From Sphingomonadaceae bacterium (GTDB lineage: Bacteria > Pseudomonadota > Alphaproteobacteria > Sphingomonadales > Sphingomonadaceae), in assembly GCA_947442095.1 (NCBI GenBank), contig CANEVG010000004.1:1-30974 (forward strand): DNA of 30,974 nt, read 5' to 3'. A program made the position numbers and the translations under genes. This document shows, in pieces, positions 15,251 to 23,651 of this stretch; the first letter of the stretch is position 1; every line of letters starts with the position of its first letter. The notes under the pieces were generated by a model. That model was not told where the DNA came from and ran no database searches. It saw only the letters and a program-made list of their open reading frames with translations.

Positions 15251-15307
15251 GACAAAAAGAGCCTCCGGCGGGGGAGGGCCATGGCCCTTCCCCGCCGGAG
15301 GCTCTTT
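15251..15307 (-). terminator. Long-stem intrinsic terminator overlapping the polyprenyl synthase stop codon
   Basis: Arms 15256-15280 and 15283-15307 form a 25-bp stem with a single mismatch (a G-U pair in RNA) and a palindromic GGCC-AT-GGCC centre. On the minus strand it is followed by five T. It begins inside the TAA stop (15306-15308), so the transcript ends almost at the last codon. Confidence 0.9.
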
Positions 15308-16319
15308 AGAACCGACGCGCCACTGCGAATTCCGCCGCTTCGGTCATCGCGGCCTTGGCGGCGCTGGCCGGGAACGCAGCGATCGCGTCGATGGCGCGCT
15401 GCGCATAATGCCGGGCGCGTTCGCGGGTGGCGTTGACGGCTCCGTGCTTGCGGATGAGGGCGATGGCGTGGGCGAGGTCGGCATCGGTGGTGCAGTCGCC
15501 GGCGATGGCGTCCTTCCAGAACGCGCGTTCCTCGGCGGTGCCGCGTGCGTAGGCGAGGATCACGGGGAGGGTCATTTTGCCTTCGCGGAAGTCGTCGCCC
15601 TGGTCCTTGCCCATTTCGTCGGCGTCGGAATCGTAATCGATGGCATCGTCGGCCAGCTGGAACGCGATGCCGAGGTTGCGGCCATAGCTGTCGAGCGCGA
15701 GTTCGACCGCCTCGTCCCGTTCGGCGACCACAGCGGCGATGCGGCAGGCGGCAGCGAAGAGCGCGGCGGTCTTGGCGTTGATGATCGCGAGGTAGCGTTC
15801 CTCGCTCGTGTCCACGTTGCGCTGGGCGACGAGCTGGTCCACTTCCCCTTCCGCGATCACGGCGGAGGCATTGGAGAGGATGCGCAGCACCTTGAGGCTG
15901 CCGTCTTCAACCATAAGCTCGAAGCTGCGGCTGAACAGGAAATCGCCGACGAGCACAGTGGCCGGGTTGCCATAGACAATGTTCGCGGCCTTCTTGCCGC
16001 GCCGCATGCCCGATCCATCGACCACGTCATCGTGCAGCAGCGTGGCGGTGTGGATAAACTCGATCACCGCGGCCAGCTTGTAGTGCCTGCTGCCGCCATA
16101 GCCGAGCAGCGAGGCGCTCGCGAGGGTGAGCATGGGCCGCATGCGCTTGCCGCCGCCAGCGATGAGGTGGCCCGCGAGCACCGGGATCAACGGGATACGC
16201 GATTGCATCCGGCTGAGGATCGCCTCGTTGACACTGTTCATGCCTTCGGCCACGAGCGCCATAAGCGGCTGCAACGAAGGCTCGGCGCGGCGGGGTATCG
16301 AGTGGATGGTCGCGGTCAT
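15306..16319 (-). CDS. Long-chain polyprenyl diphosphate synthase
   Basis: This 337-residue trans-prenyltransferase builds the isoprenoid tail of ubiquinone by adding isopentenyl diphosphate units. GGGKRMRP (55-62), the first Asp-rich motif DDVVD (97-101), GDFLFSRSF, and the second Asp-rich motif DDAIDYD (224-230) are intact. The first motif has small residues upstream (HTATLLH), compatible with long-chain products. Octaprenyl (IspB) and decaprenyl (DdsA) synthases cannot be separated by eye; sphingomonads make Q-10, so decaprenyl is favoured. The ATG at 16319 starts the conserved region, and longer in-frame sequence is antisense to the chorismate mutase gene. It is divergent from that gene. 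Confidence 0.93.
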   Translation of the reverse strand: MTATIHSIPRRAEPSLQPLMALVAEGMNSVNEAILSRMQSRIPLIPVLAGHLIAGGGKRMRPMLTLASASLLGYGGSRHYKLAAVIEFIHTATLLHDDVVDGSGMRRGKKAANIVYGNPATVLVGDFLFSRSFELMVEDGSLKVLRILSNASAVIAEGEVDQLVAQRNVDTSEERYLAIINAKTAALFAAACRIAAVVAERDEAVELALDSYGRNLGIAFQLADDAIDYDSDADEMGKDQGDDFREGKMTLPVILAYARGTAEERAFWKDAIAGDCTTDADLAHAIALIRKHGAVNATRERARHYAQRAIDAIAAFPASAAKAAMTEAAEFAVARRF

Positions 16320-16421
16320 CGCCCGCTCGCTTGGCCTGCCCGCACGCGCTTGGCAAGATGCAAGTTGCGCCGGAGTGGCCTTACGGCACCTTTGGACACG
16401 GCAGACGAATGGGGGATCAGG

Positions 16422-16712
16422 ATGAGCGAAGATCCGGTTCTGGCAGGTTTCCGCCAGAGCATCGACAATATCGACGCAGCCATGATCCACATCCTGGCCG
16501 AGCGGTTTCGCATCACGCAGGCGGTGGGGGCCTACAAGGCGCTGCACCAGTTGCCCGCGAGCGACCCGGGCCGCGAGGAGCGCCAGATCGCGCGGCTGCG
16601 GGGGCTGGCGGAAGACGCGCGGCTCGACCCGGAGTTCAGCGAAAAGTTCCTGCGCTTCATCATCCAGGAAGTGATCCGCCACCACGAACAGGCGGCGGGC
16701 AGCGCTGAGTGA
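16422..16712 (+). CDS. Chorismate mutase (AroQ type)
   Basis: A 96-residue all-helical enzyme converting chorismate to prephenate for phenylalanine and tyrosine synthesis. Positions equivalent to the E. coli P-protein active site are kept: Arg11, Arg28, Lys39, Asp48, Arg51 and a Glu at 52/53, with Gln82 in IIQEVIRHH. It is a stand-alone mutase with no dehydratase or dehydrogenase domain. The ATG at 16422 follows GGGGATCAGG. An open frame extends far upstream but runs antisense to the prenyl synthase gene. The stop overlaps the GTG of the Rieske oxygenase gene (GTGA), an unusual pairing. Confidence 0.93.
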   Translation: MSEDPVLAGFRQSIDNIDAAMIHILAERFRITQAVGAYKALHQLPASDPGREERQIARLRGLAEDARLDPEFSEKFLRFIIQEVIRHHEQAAGSAE

Positions 16713-17728
16713 GCTTCCTGAAGAACGCCTGGTATGCTGCGTCCTGGGCGGATGAGATAACCGCCGCTCTTACACCGCTGGAAATCCTTGGCGAGCGGGT
16801 GGTGCTCTATCGCACGTCCGATGGCCAGTGCGCCGCGCTCGAGGATGCCTGCCCGCACCGCATGCTGCCGCTTTCCATGGGGCGGTTGGTGGAAGACACG
16901 GTGGTCTGCGGCTATCACGGGCTGACGTTCGATGCCGCTGGCGCCTGCGTTGCTGCGCCAACTTCAGTCGCCATTCCGCCCAAGGCCTGCGTGCGCGCCT
17001 ATCCATTGGCCGAACGCTATGGCTTGGTGTGGATCTGGATGGGCGATCCCGTCCGCGCCGATCCGGCCTTGATCGTCGAGATACCGCATTGGGGCTCGCC
17101 GGGCTGGGGCTATAATCGCGGGCCGGTCATGCCGCTCGATTGCCACTACCTTTATGTGGCGGACAACCTACTCGATCCGACGCATGTCACTTGGGTGCAT
17201 CCCGGCTCGTTTGCCGATGCCTCCTGCGCGGCCGTGCCGATCGAGACGACCTCTCGGCCCGAGGGCGTGACTGCCGCACGCTGGCTCCTCGATGTCGAGC
17301 CCGCGCCGTTCTATGCCAAGCATCTGAAGTTCGCAGGCCGAGCCGACCGCTTGCAGCACTACGAAGTGCGCTATCCGGCCAATGCTATCATCAAAGCGGT
17401 GTTTGTGCCTGCAGGCTCCGGCGGAAAAGGCCAGCCGCTGCACGCCGACGCATTCCTGATGGACAGCTTCAATTTCATCACGCCGGTGAACGCGCGCCAG
17501 TCGCGCTATTTCTGGTTCCAGCTGCGTAATTTTGCAGCCAATGACGAAGCCGTGTCACGCAAGCTTACCGACGACGTGAAACACGCATTCGAGGAGGACC
17601 GGGTGATCCTGAACGCCGTGCAGATCGGCATGGACACCAGCTCCAAGCCCACCATCGACCTCAAGAATGACCTCGCTTCGCACCGCTTCCGCACCGCGTT
17701 GGCGCGGATGATCGCCAAGCAGGGCTAA
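16709..17728 (+). CDS. Rieske non-heme iron oxygenase, vanillate O-demethylase-like
   Basis: This 339-residue oxygenase component carries an N-terminal Rieske [2Fe-2S] site: CPH at 48-50 and CGYHG at 67-71 (Cys48, His50, Cys67, His70). The mononuclear iron site follows as DNLLDPTHVTWVH, with His159 and His164 and a bridging Asp at 152 or 156. The C-terminal EEDRVILNAVQ probably supplies the third ligand. The layout is that of VanA/TsaM-type aromatic O-demethylases or monooxygenases. Such enzymes need a ferredoxin or FMN reductase, and none is encoded in this window. The GTG start overlaps the chorismate mutase stop. The substrate cannot be named. Confidence 0.9.
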   Translation: MSFLKNAWYAASWADEITAALTPLEILGERVVLYRTSDGQCAALEDACPHRMLPLSMGRLVEDTVVCGYHGLTFDAAGACVAAPTSVAIPPKACVRAYPLAERYGLVWIWMGDPVRADPALIVEIPHWGSPGWGYNRGPVMPLDCHYLYVADNLLDPTHVTWVHPGSFADASCAAVPIETTSRPEGVTAARWLLDVEPAPFYAKHLKFAGRADRLQHYEVRYPANAIIKAVFVPAGSGGKGQPLHADAFLMDSFNFITPVNARQSRYFWFQLRNFAANDEAVSRKLTDDVKHAFEEDRVILNAVQIGMDTSSKPTIDLKNDLASHRFRTALARMIAKQG

Positions 17729-17750
17729 CGAAGGCGCAAAGACCCCGCGC

Positions 17751-18278
17751 TCAGCCGCCAGTCTTGATACGCGGCATTCCGATAAAATCGAGCTTGCCCA
17801 CCTTTACGCCTTGCGCCCGCAGAATGGCATAAGCTGTCGTCGCATGGAAAAAGAAGTTGGGCTGGCTGAACGAAAGCAGGAAGTTTGCCCCGGTGAAGGG
17901 CATGACCATCTCACCAAAAGAAAACTGGGTGTCGCAGCCCGCCAGCGAATCGAACGCTTCGCGATCGATGCTTTTCAGACTGGTGGCGGCGCTTTGCAGA
18001 TCGGCGCGCAGGCTTGCGAAATCGGTCGGCCATGGGGTCATGTCTGGCGAGAAGTTGCCTGCCTTGGCTCCATCGATCCCGCCGATGGAATGGGCGACAC
18101 AGCTTTTCACCTGATAGCCAAGCGGCAACATATCCGGCGCAAGGCGCGCGTCGATCAGGTCTGCCTCGGTGCGGCCCTGCTCGGTGCAGAACGCTGCCGC
18201 TTTGCCCATCAAGGCATCAACCGCAGCCAATATCTGAAGGTTGGTCGGGACGACGGCATCATAGAACGAAAACGACAT
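17751..18278 (-). CDS. DUF1993 domain-containing protein
   Basis: A 175-residue soluble protein of the DUF1993 family, which has no established reaction. Family features visible are an N-terminal helix (FYDAVVPTNLQILAAVDALM), a central YQVKSCVAHSIGG, FSFGEMVMPFTG, and the FFFHATTAYAILRAQGVKVG segment with a terminal KLDFIGMPRI. The helix-rich layout and spaced histidines recall DinB-like four-helix proteins. The ATG at 18278 has GGGGAG upstream; an in-frame extension of 19 residues lacks such a site. It converges on the Rieske gene and stands alone. Confidence 0.85.
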   Translation of the reverse strand: MSFSFYDAVVPTNLQILAAVDALMGKAAAFCTEQGRTEADLIDARLAPDMLPLGYQVKSCVAHSIGGIDGAKAGNFSPDMTPWPTDFASLRADLQSAATSLKSIDREAFDSLAGCDTQFSFGEMVMPFTGANFLLSFSQPNFFFHATTAYAILRAQGVKVGKLDFIGMPRIKTGG

Positions 18279-18405
18279 GAATGTACTCCCCGCGTCAATG
18301 CACGGGTCATGGCATTGCTTCGTCGCAAGGTCCATCCGTAAGCGACATTCCCGGACGGAACGCGAAAGGAGCAGCCCGGGGTGGAAGAAGGCCCCGCTCG
18401 GCCGC

Positions 18406-19688
18406 TCACGCCAAGATAAGAAAATCCCCGAACGCCGCGGGCGGCTGCCCGGTCAGCGTCGCCACCTGCACGGCGGCTGGCGATGCGGTGCCAACGCGGT
18501 CCTGCCACAGCACGCCGGTGGTGGTGTGGTTGAAGCGGTCGCTCGCATCGTGCGCCTTGTCCACCCCGGCGCCCGACCAGAACGCACCCACGCTGATTCC
18601 GCCCGTCACGCTGAAGGCAGAGAATACCCCGTGCCGGAAGGCCAGCACATCGCTATCCGAAGCAAAGTCCTGCAGCGTGTCGAAGTTGGTCGCGGCGTTC
18701 GCAGCCGTATCGAACACGAAGGTATCCGCGCCGGCGCCGCTGTTCAGGATATCTTTGCCGTCGCCGCCAATCAGCCGGTCTTTGCCGATGCTGCCCTACA
18801 GCGTATCGACATCAAGCCCGCCGTTCAGCGTATCATCGCCGTCCATCACGGCCAGCAGGCTGTTGTCAGAATTGACCGTCAGCCCCGTGACCGTCGGCAA
18901 GCTCTGATCGTTCAGCACTTTGGCTTCGATCAGCACCTCGCTGCGCCCGCTCTTGCTACGGCTGGATTGAACAGTTGCGCCTTCATGGTGGCCGCAGGGA
19001 GGCCGGTCAGGGGATCGACCACATTGCCATCGATCCACGTGGCAACGAAACCGCTGCCCGTCAGGCTGGTGACGACCTATTGGGACTGATCCTGATTTGT
19101 CTGGGTGTTCAACCGGAACGCTGCGCCTGAAAGCACGCAGCACGCAGTGTAGAGCTGTGCGAGGAGGCTGGAGCCGCTGCTGCCGCTGGCGCTGCCGGCA
19201 TAGTCCTGCCAGGTCACCAAAAACCTGCCGCCAGCGAAGCCCGTGGTCGCAGGGCTATGCCGCCCGGGCAGATTGTTGCCGCCCTGCTGCGGCCAGGTTT
19301 CGCTGTTGACAAGGAATGCCGGGGTCACAACCGCGCCGCTGGCGCTGTGGACCAGCGCCTTGATCTTTTAGTCTGCCTGCGTGCCCGCCTCGGTGCACGT
19401 TATGACGAACCCGCCGCTAGCAAGGCTGGCAATCGCGGGGAACGGCTGCTCCGTTGCCGCGCCGTTGGTGATTGGCCCAGTGCTGATCGCGAATTCGGCG
19501 CCCACCGCCTGCCCGGCCACATTGAAGATGTGGGCCCTCGCCCTGCCCAGCCAGTTCGAACCGGACGTGTCCATCAATGCCGCGACAAATCCGCCTCCCG
19601 TAAGGCCAGTGATCGAGTGGAAGTCCTGGAATACAGCGGCCTGAATGCTGACCTTAAATGCGCTGCTGAACTTGACAAAATCCGCCAC
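18406..19688 (-). pseudogene. Decayed RTX-type calcium-binding protein gene
   Basis: A GTG start at 19688 with GAGGAAC upstream opens a frame carrying repeats typical of alphaproteobacterial RTX proteins: ITGLTGGGFVAALMDTSG, IASLASGGFVITCTEAG, TGFAGGRFLVTWQDYAG and LTGSGFVATWIDGN. The frame is cut by TAA at 19368-19370 and TAG at 19077-19079. Near 18955 a frameshift moves homology to another frame (VTGLTVNSDNS), which has nonapeptide-like DGDDTLNGG, a TAG at 18796-18798, then LIGGDGKDILNSGAGADTF. The end is an M10 serralysin C-terminal-like segment (GVLWQDRVG…, FGDFLILA). Four lesions mean no secreted product is expected. The original was probably exported by a type I system. Confidence 0.85.
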
Positions 19689-19750
19689 TCAAGTTCCTCA
19701 GCCGCTCCTTTCCTCACCAAAATGGTTAAGAACGCGGCGTCTTGTTTAAC

Positions 19751-19770
19751 TGTGAATGGCGTAATTCACA
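19751..19770. promoter_or_regulatory. Operator-like inverted repeat upstream of the RTX pseudogene
   Basis: TGTGAAT and ATTCACA form a perfect 7-bp inverted repeat around GGCGTA, about 63 bp upstream of the pseudogene start in an AT-rich patch. The half-sites look CRP-like, but the spacing (TGTGA-N10-TCACA) differs from the CRP N6. The regulator is unknown. The remaining gap to 19953 shows no other recognised signal. Confidence 0.45.
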
Positions 19771-19953
19771 TTATTAAGACGCGGACCAGCCGATGACGGT
19801 TAAGAATATTTCCTGACCGGCGGAAAATTGGGCGAGACTGCAAGTTCGGTATTTTCGATCAAGCCGGGTTATTGCAGGCTCTGCCCCGACGGTTGTGGGC
19901 CCAGCCCCCCGATGAACACGGAAATAAGGGTTTCCCCTTGAACTCAAGCCCCA

Positions 19954-20421
19954 TCAATCGCCGAGGGGAACGCCCGGCAGATGCTTGGCGGTGCGGATCG
20001 TAAGCGAGGTCTTCACGCTTGCAACATTGGGGGCGGGCGTCAGCTTGCTGGTGAGGAATTCCTGAAAGCTCTGCAGATCGCGGCTGACGATCTTGAGGAT
20101 GAAATCGATCTCGCCATTGAGCATATGGCATTCGCGCACATCGGGCAGGGTGCGCATATGCTCTTCGAACTGGCGGAGCGATTCCTCGGCCTGGCTTTTC
20201 AGGCTGACCAGCGCGAACACCGTGATCGCAAAGCCGAGCTTGGAGGGATCGAGATCGGCATGATAGCCGCGGATCACGCCCGCCTCCTCAAGCGAGCGTA
20301 CCCGGCGCAGGCACGGCGGCGCGGTGAGGCCCACGCGCTGCGCCAGTTCGACGTTTGTGACGCGGCCTTCGTCCTGCAATTCGGCCAGCAGCCGCCGATC
20401 GATCCCGTCGAGTGTTGCCAT
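19954..20421 (-). CDS. Lrp/AsnC family transcriptional regulator
   Basis: A 155-residue feast/famine regulator. The N-terminal helix-turn-helix reads LDGIDRRLLAELQDEGRVTN, then VELAQRVGLTAPPCLRRVRSLEEAG, followed by the linker VIRGYHADLDPSKLG. The RAM ligand-binding domain includes VRECHMLNGEIDFILKIVSRDL and the C-terminal VKTSLTIRTAKHLPGVPL. Amino acids are the usual effectors. The ATG at 20421 has GAGGGA upstream. It is divergent from the histidine kinase gene, with a 321-bp gap that probably contains its own operator. The AstD-like gene 3 kb away is a conceivable amino-acid-catabolism target, which is speculation. Confidence 0.93.
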   Translation of the reverse strand: MATLDGIDRRLLAELQDEGRVTNVELAQRVGLTAPPCLRRVRSLEEAGVIRGYHADLDPSKLGFAITVFALVSLKSQAEESLRQFEEHMRTLPDVRECHMLNGEIDFILKIVSRDLQSFQEFLTSKLTPAPNVASVKTSLTIRTAKHLPGVPLGD

Positions 20422-20742
20422 GATCCCTCTTTGCCCTACTCGCCCTGATGCCACTGCCTGATTGGTGCCGGTTATCAGGTCTGTGTGGTCTTGCTGGTTA
20501 ACGCCCGCCGCGTCCTGCCCTGCCGAAGCGAGGCGTGGATGGCATATTCGCGCCTATCTTGGTAACTTTCCACACCTTGTGTGGCTGCGAACGATAATTT
20601 TATTGTTTAATATCGCAATCGTCCCACAATGCAACGCAATCAACAGGGCGCTTTGCTGGACCGTGCAATTTGTTAGGGTCCGGCTAACCAGACCGGGAGC
20701 GGCGCACGCGCCCCGTCCCCAGCGCCTTGCCATGGAGCAACC
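20422..20742. promoter_or_regulatory. Divergent intergenic region between the lrp-type and histidine kinase genes
   Basis: No gene is seen. Two signals stand out: a perfect 6-bp inverted repeat CCACAC-CTT-GTGTGG (20570-20584), and an AT-rich tract (20592-20615) bounded by CGATA and TATCG that could be an Lrp-type binding site. A weak -35/-10 pair for the kinase gene (TTGTTT 20603, CACAAT 20625) overlaps it. None is proven. Confidence 0.4.
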
Positions 20743-22557
20743 ATGATTGTCGATGATCGCCTCGAAACCGTGCTGCGCACTGCCGCGGCCGGTACGGGTG
20801 CGAGGCGCACGCAATTGCGCCAGTTGGTCGATCTTCTGGCCCGCACCTCGGACACGCAATGGACCCCGCTTCACGGCGCGGCGATGGAACGGATCGATTC
20901 GCTGCGGGCCGCTTTGGGCGATGCTGCCAGCGCCGCCCTTATCGGTACGTGCACGCTGCGTTCACCACGTCTGGTCAGGCATTTCGGTGCCGCCAGTCCC
21001 AAAGTGGCACTTTCCGCCATCGTTGCGGCCCGCCTGCACGAGGAGGAATGGCTGGATCTGATCCCCGACCTGCCCGTGCAGGCGCGCGGGTTCCTGCGGC
21101 ACCGCCGCGATCTTGGCCCGGCAGTGGAAGCGCTTCTGGCCCGCTTCGGCATTACCGACTTTGCCCTACCGCTGCCCGCCGGTTTCGAACCGCTAGTGAT
21201 GGCAGCGCCCGCCCCTCCAGAGCTCCCGGCCGAAGAGAGCGCCGCCCAGCCGGCGCACCTCGCCCCCGCCGCCGCAAATCCAATGCCCGCACCGCAGGCC
21301 GAGGGTATCGGCGCGATCATCCAGCGGATCGAGGCGTTCCGCCGCGCCCGCAGCGCCGATCAAGGTGGCGGGTCGTTGCCAGAGGCCATCGAAGCCGCTG
21401 GCCAGAGCCGCCTGCCCTTTGCCGACGAGCCGCTGACCGCAGCGCGCCCGGTAACCGCGCTCGATCTGCGGCTGGACAGCGATGGCACTGTGATAGCCGC
21501 CGATGCCGCGCATGCCTCCGCGCTGGTTGGCCTCCGGCCCTTTTCCGCTGATGCCGATGCACCAGCGGCGTGCGATGCTGCAAGCAGCCGCGCCGCGCGG
21601 GCACGGCGGCCTATCATCGCCGGGCTGCTTTCGCTGGAGAGCAGCGCCCCTGTGGCTGGCGCGTGGCAGATCGACGCGGTGCCGCTGTTCGCGCCGGAAA
21701 GTGGCCATTTCCTGGGTTATCAGGCCCGCCTTCGCCGCCCCTCTGCGGATGCCGCCCAAGCAGGCCCGGTGCCAGTGGTTTCGGCTGCTGCGGCGAATGA
21801 TGATGAGGCCAGCCGCAATGCCGACCGGCTACGCCAGTTGCTCCATGAACTGCGCACGCCGATTAATGCCATTCAGGGCTATTCTGAGCTGATCCAGCAG
21901 CAGGTCATGGGCCCCACGCCGCATCAGTATCGCAGCCTTGCCGCCGGGATAGCATCGGACGCGGCGCGCATGCTGGCGGGGTTTGAGGATATCGAACGCC
22001 TGATCGGTCTGGAAGCCGGCCTTGCGACAGGGCAAAGCTCGTCGGCACAGACCGGTGTAGGCGAAAACCAGGCCGAGTTGGCCAGTATGCTCAGCCGCCT
22101 TGTCAGCCAACTCGAACCCGTCCTCGCCCCGTGTGAGGCTGTATTGCAGTGCGACATGCCCCAAGGCCCCATACTTGTTGCAATACCCCCGGCCGAGCTC
22201 GAACGGTCGCTGTGGCGGCTGCTTTCGCTGATGGCCGGTGCAATGGCGCAGGGCGACCGGATCGCGCTGCAGGTCACCCTGCCACTTGGTGGTACCACCG
22301 CCCAGCTCACCCTGCCTCTGCCGGACGCGCTGGCGATGCGAGAGGATACTGCGCTTGCTGCGGGTGGCGGGACAGCGATCCTGGGGACAGGCTTTGCGCT
22401 CCGCCTCGTCGCCGCGGAAATTCGCTGCGCAGGCGGACAGTTCGCACGTGAGGACACAGGGCAGGACCGAGCGGAGCTGCAGATTGTACTCCCGCTCTTG
22501 ACCGCAGCCCGGCAGAGACTTAGCCAAAGTACCAGTCTCGCCGGACAGGCGGGTTAG
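20743..22557 (+). CDS. Soluble sensor histidine kinase with degenerate ATPase domain
   Basis: This 604-residue protein has no transmembrane segment. The N-terminal ~150 residues are helical and contain VAARLHEEEWLDLIPDLP and FLRHRRDLGPAVEALLARFG. An Ala/Pro-rich linker and a possible PAS-like region (about 235-335) follow. The dimerisation/phosphoacceptor motif LLHELRTPINAIQGYSELI is intact, with His368. In the ATP-binding domain the N-box Asn is not found (SLWRLLSLMAGAMAQGD stands in its place), while a G-box-like GTGFALRLVAAEIRCAGG remains. Kinase activity is uncertain; it may work as a phosphotransfer or binding protein. No response regulator is adjacent; a polysaccharide deacetylase gene follows after 23 bp. 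Confidence 0.85.
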   Translation: MIVDDRLETVLRTAAAGTGARRTQLRQLVDLLARTSDTQWTPLHGAAMERIDSLRAALGDAASAALIGTCTLRSPRLVRHFGAASPKVALSAIVAARLHEEEWLDLIPDLPVQARGFLRHRRDLGPAVEALLARFGITDFALPLPAGFEPLVMAAPAPPELPAEESAAQPAHLAPAAANPMPAPQAEGIGAIIQRIEAFRRARSADQGGGSLPEAIEAAGQSRLPFADEPLTAARPVTALDLRLDSDGTVIAADAAHASALVGLRPFSADADAPAACDAASSRAARARRPIIAGLLSLESSAPVAGAWQIDAVPLFAPESGHFLGYQARLRRPSADAAQAGPVPVVSAAAANDDEASRNADRLRQLLHELRTPINAIQGYSELIQQQVMGPTPHQYRSLAAGIASDAARMLAGFEDIERLIGLEAGLATGQSSSAQTGVGENQAELASMLSRLVSQLEPVLAPCEAVLQCDMPQGPILVAIPPAELERSLWRLLSLMAGAMAQGDRIALQVTLPLGGTTAQLTLPLPDALAMREDTALAAGGGTAILGTGFALRLVAAEIRCAGGQFAREDTGQDRAELQIVLPLLTAARQRLSQSTSLAGQAG

Positions 22558-22580
22558 ATCCGATCGGGGATAGACGGGGC

Positions 22581-23606
22581 GTGGCGCGGGCAGATATTCT
22601 CCCAGATATGCTCCCGAATATTCTTGCTGTTCCGAAGCAGGGCGACGTCGTCCGCTTTGCACCCGATTTCGGGCAACGCTTCATTGTAACGGTCGATACC
22701 GAGGAAGAGTTTGATTGGGGCAAGCCGCTTGGCCGCACCGGCCACGGGCTCAGCCACGTGCCGCGCCTCGCCCGGTTCCAACAGTTCTGCGAAGCACAGG
22801 GAGTAAAGCCGATCTATTTGATCGACTATCCGGTGGTGACCGATCCGGCGGCGGTTGAGGCGCTGGGCGGGGCGGTTGCGGCCGGCCGCGCTGAAGTCGG
22901 CGTGCAACTGCACCCCTGGGTCAGCCCGCCGCACGATGAAGAAGTCAACAGCTTCAATAGCTATGCCGGCAATCTACCGCCAGAGCTTGAGGCTGCCAAG
23001 TTCAACACGCTGCGCGATGCGATCGAGGCCGCTTTCGGCGCCGCGCCGCTCATCTACCGCGCCGGGCGTTACGGGGTGGGTCCGGCCAGCGCCGGGATCC
23101 TTTCCGATGCAGGCCTTGCGATCGACACGTCGGTTCGCGCGCGGTTCGACTACAGCGCCAGTGGCGGGCCCAATTTCCGTGACCACCCGCTTGTGCCCTG
23201 GTGGATCGACCGCAGCAAAGGGCTGATGGAACTGCCGCTCACCACGGTGTTCTGGGGCATGCTGCGCCAGCAAGGCCGGATGCTCTACCCCCTGCTTTGG
23301 CGCATTCCGCAAATGCGCGGCCTGCTTGCCCGCGCAGCGCTGCTCGAACGCATTCCGCTGACCCCGGAAGGTGTGAGCATCGAGGAAGCGATCAAGGGGA
23401 TCGACATCGCCATCGACGACGGCCTGCCCGTTCTGGTCTTCTCGTTCCACAGCCCGTCGCTCAGCCCCGGCATGACGCCCTATGTTCACGATGCCCAGGG
23501 GCTGGACCAGCTCTATGATTGGTGGCGCGCGGTGTTTGCCTATCTCAAGAAGCGCCAGATCCGCCCGGCAAGCGTGCGCGAGGTTCTGGCAGCCGCAGAA
23601 GCCTGA
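22581..23606 (+). CDS. Polysaccharide deacetylase family protein
   Basis: A 341-residue NodB-homology protein predicted to remove acetyl groups from a polysaccharide or related substrate. The metal/catalytic motif TVDTEEEFDWG (37-47) and a His-containing motif QLHPWVSPPHDE (109-120) are present. IYRAGRYGVGP and VFSFHSPSLSPGM correspond to later NodB motifs. There is no obvious signal peptide, so it may act in the cytoplasm or on lipid-linked glycans. The GTG at 22581 gives the full open frame; an ATG at 22608 is an alternative that removes nine residues. It is probably co-transcribed with the upstream histidine kinase gene. Confidence 0.85.
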   Translation: MARADILPDMLPNILAVPKQGDVVRFAPDFGQRFIVTVDTEEEFDWGKPLGRTGHGLSHVPRLARFQQFCEAQGVKPIYLIDYPVVTDPAAVEALGGAVAAGRAEVGVQLHPWVSPPHDEEVNSFNSYAGNLPPELEAAKFNTLRDAIEAAFGAAPLIYRAGRYGVGPASAGILSDAGLAIDTSVRARFDYSASGGPNFRDHPLVPWWIDRSKGLMELPLTTVFWGMLRQQGRMLYPLLWRIPQMRGLLARAALLERIPLTPEGVSIEEAIKGIDIAIDDGLPVLVFSFHSPSLSPGMTPYVHDAQGLDQLYDWWRAVFAYLKKRQIRPASVREVLAAAEA

Positions 23607-23651
23607 GCCGCTTGCCAACACGGCCTATGCAAACTAACGGCTAGCCTTCGT

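Noticed and set aside
15072..16421. Long upstream extension of the chorismate mutase frame
   Set aside because: It would run antisense through the whole polyprenyl synthase gene; the ATG at 16422 with its ribosome-binding site fits family length.
15306..16685. 459-residue version of the polyprenyl synthase
   Set aside because: The extra 122 N-terminal residues are antisense to chorismate mutase; normal length is reached from the ATG at 16319.
19751..19770. CRP binding site
   Set aside because: Half-sites TGTGA and TCACA are separated by 10 bp instead of 6.
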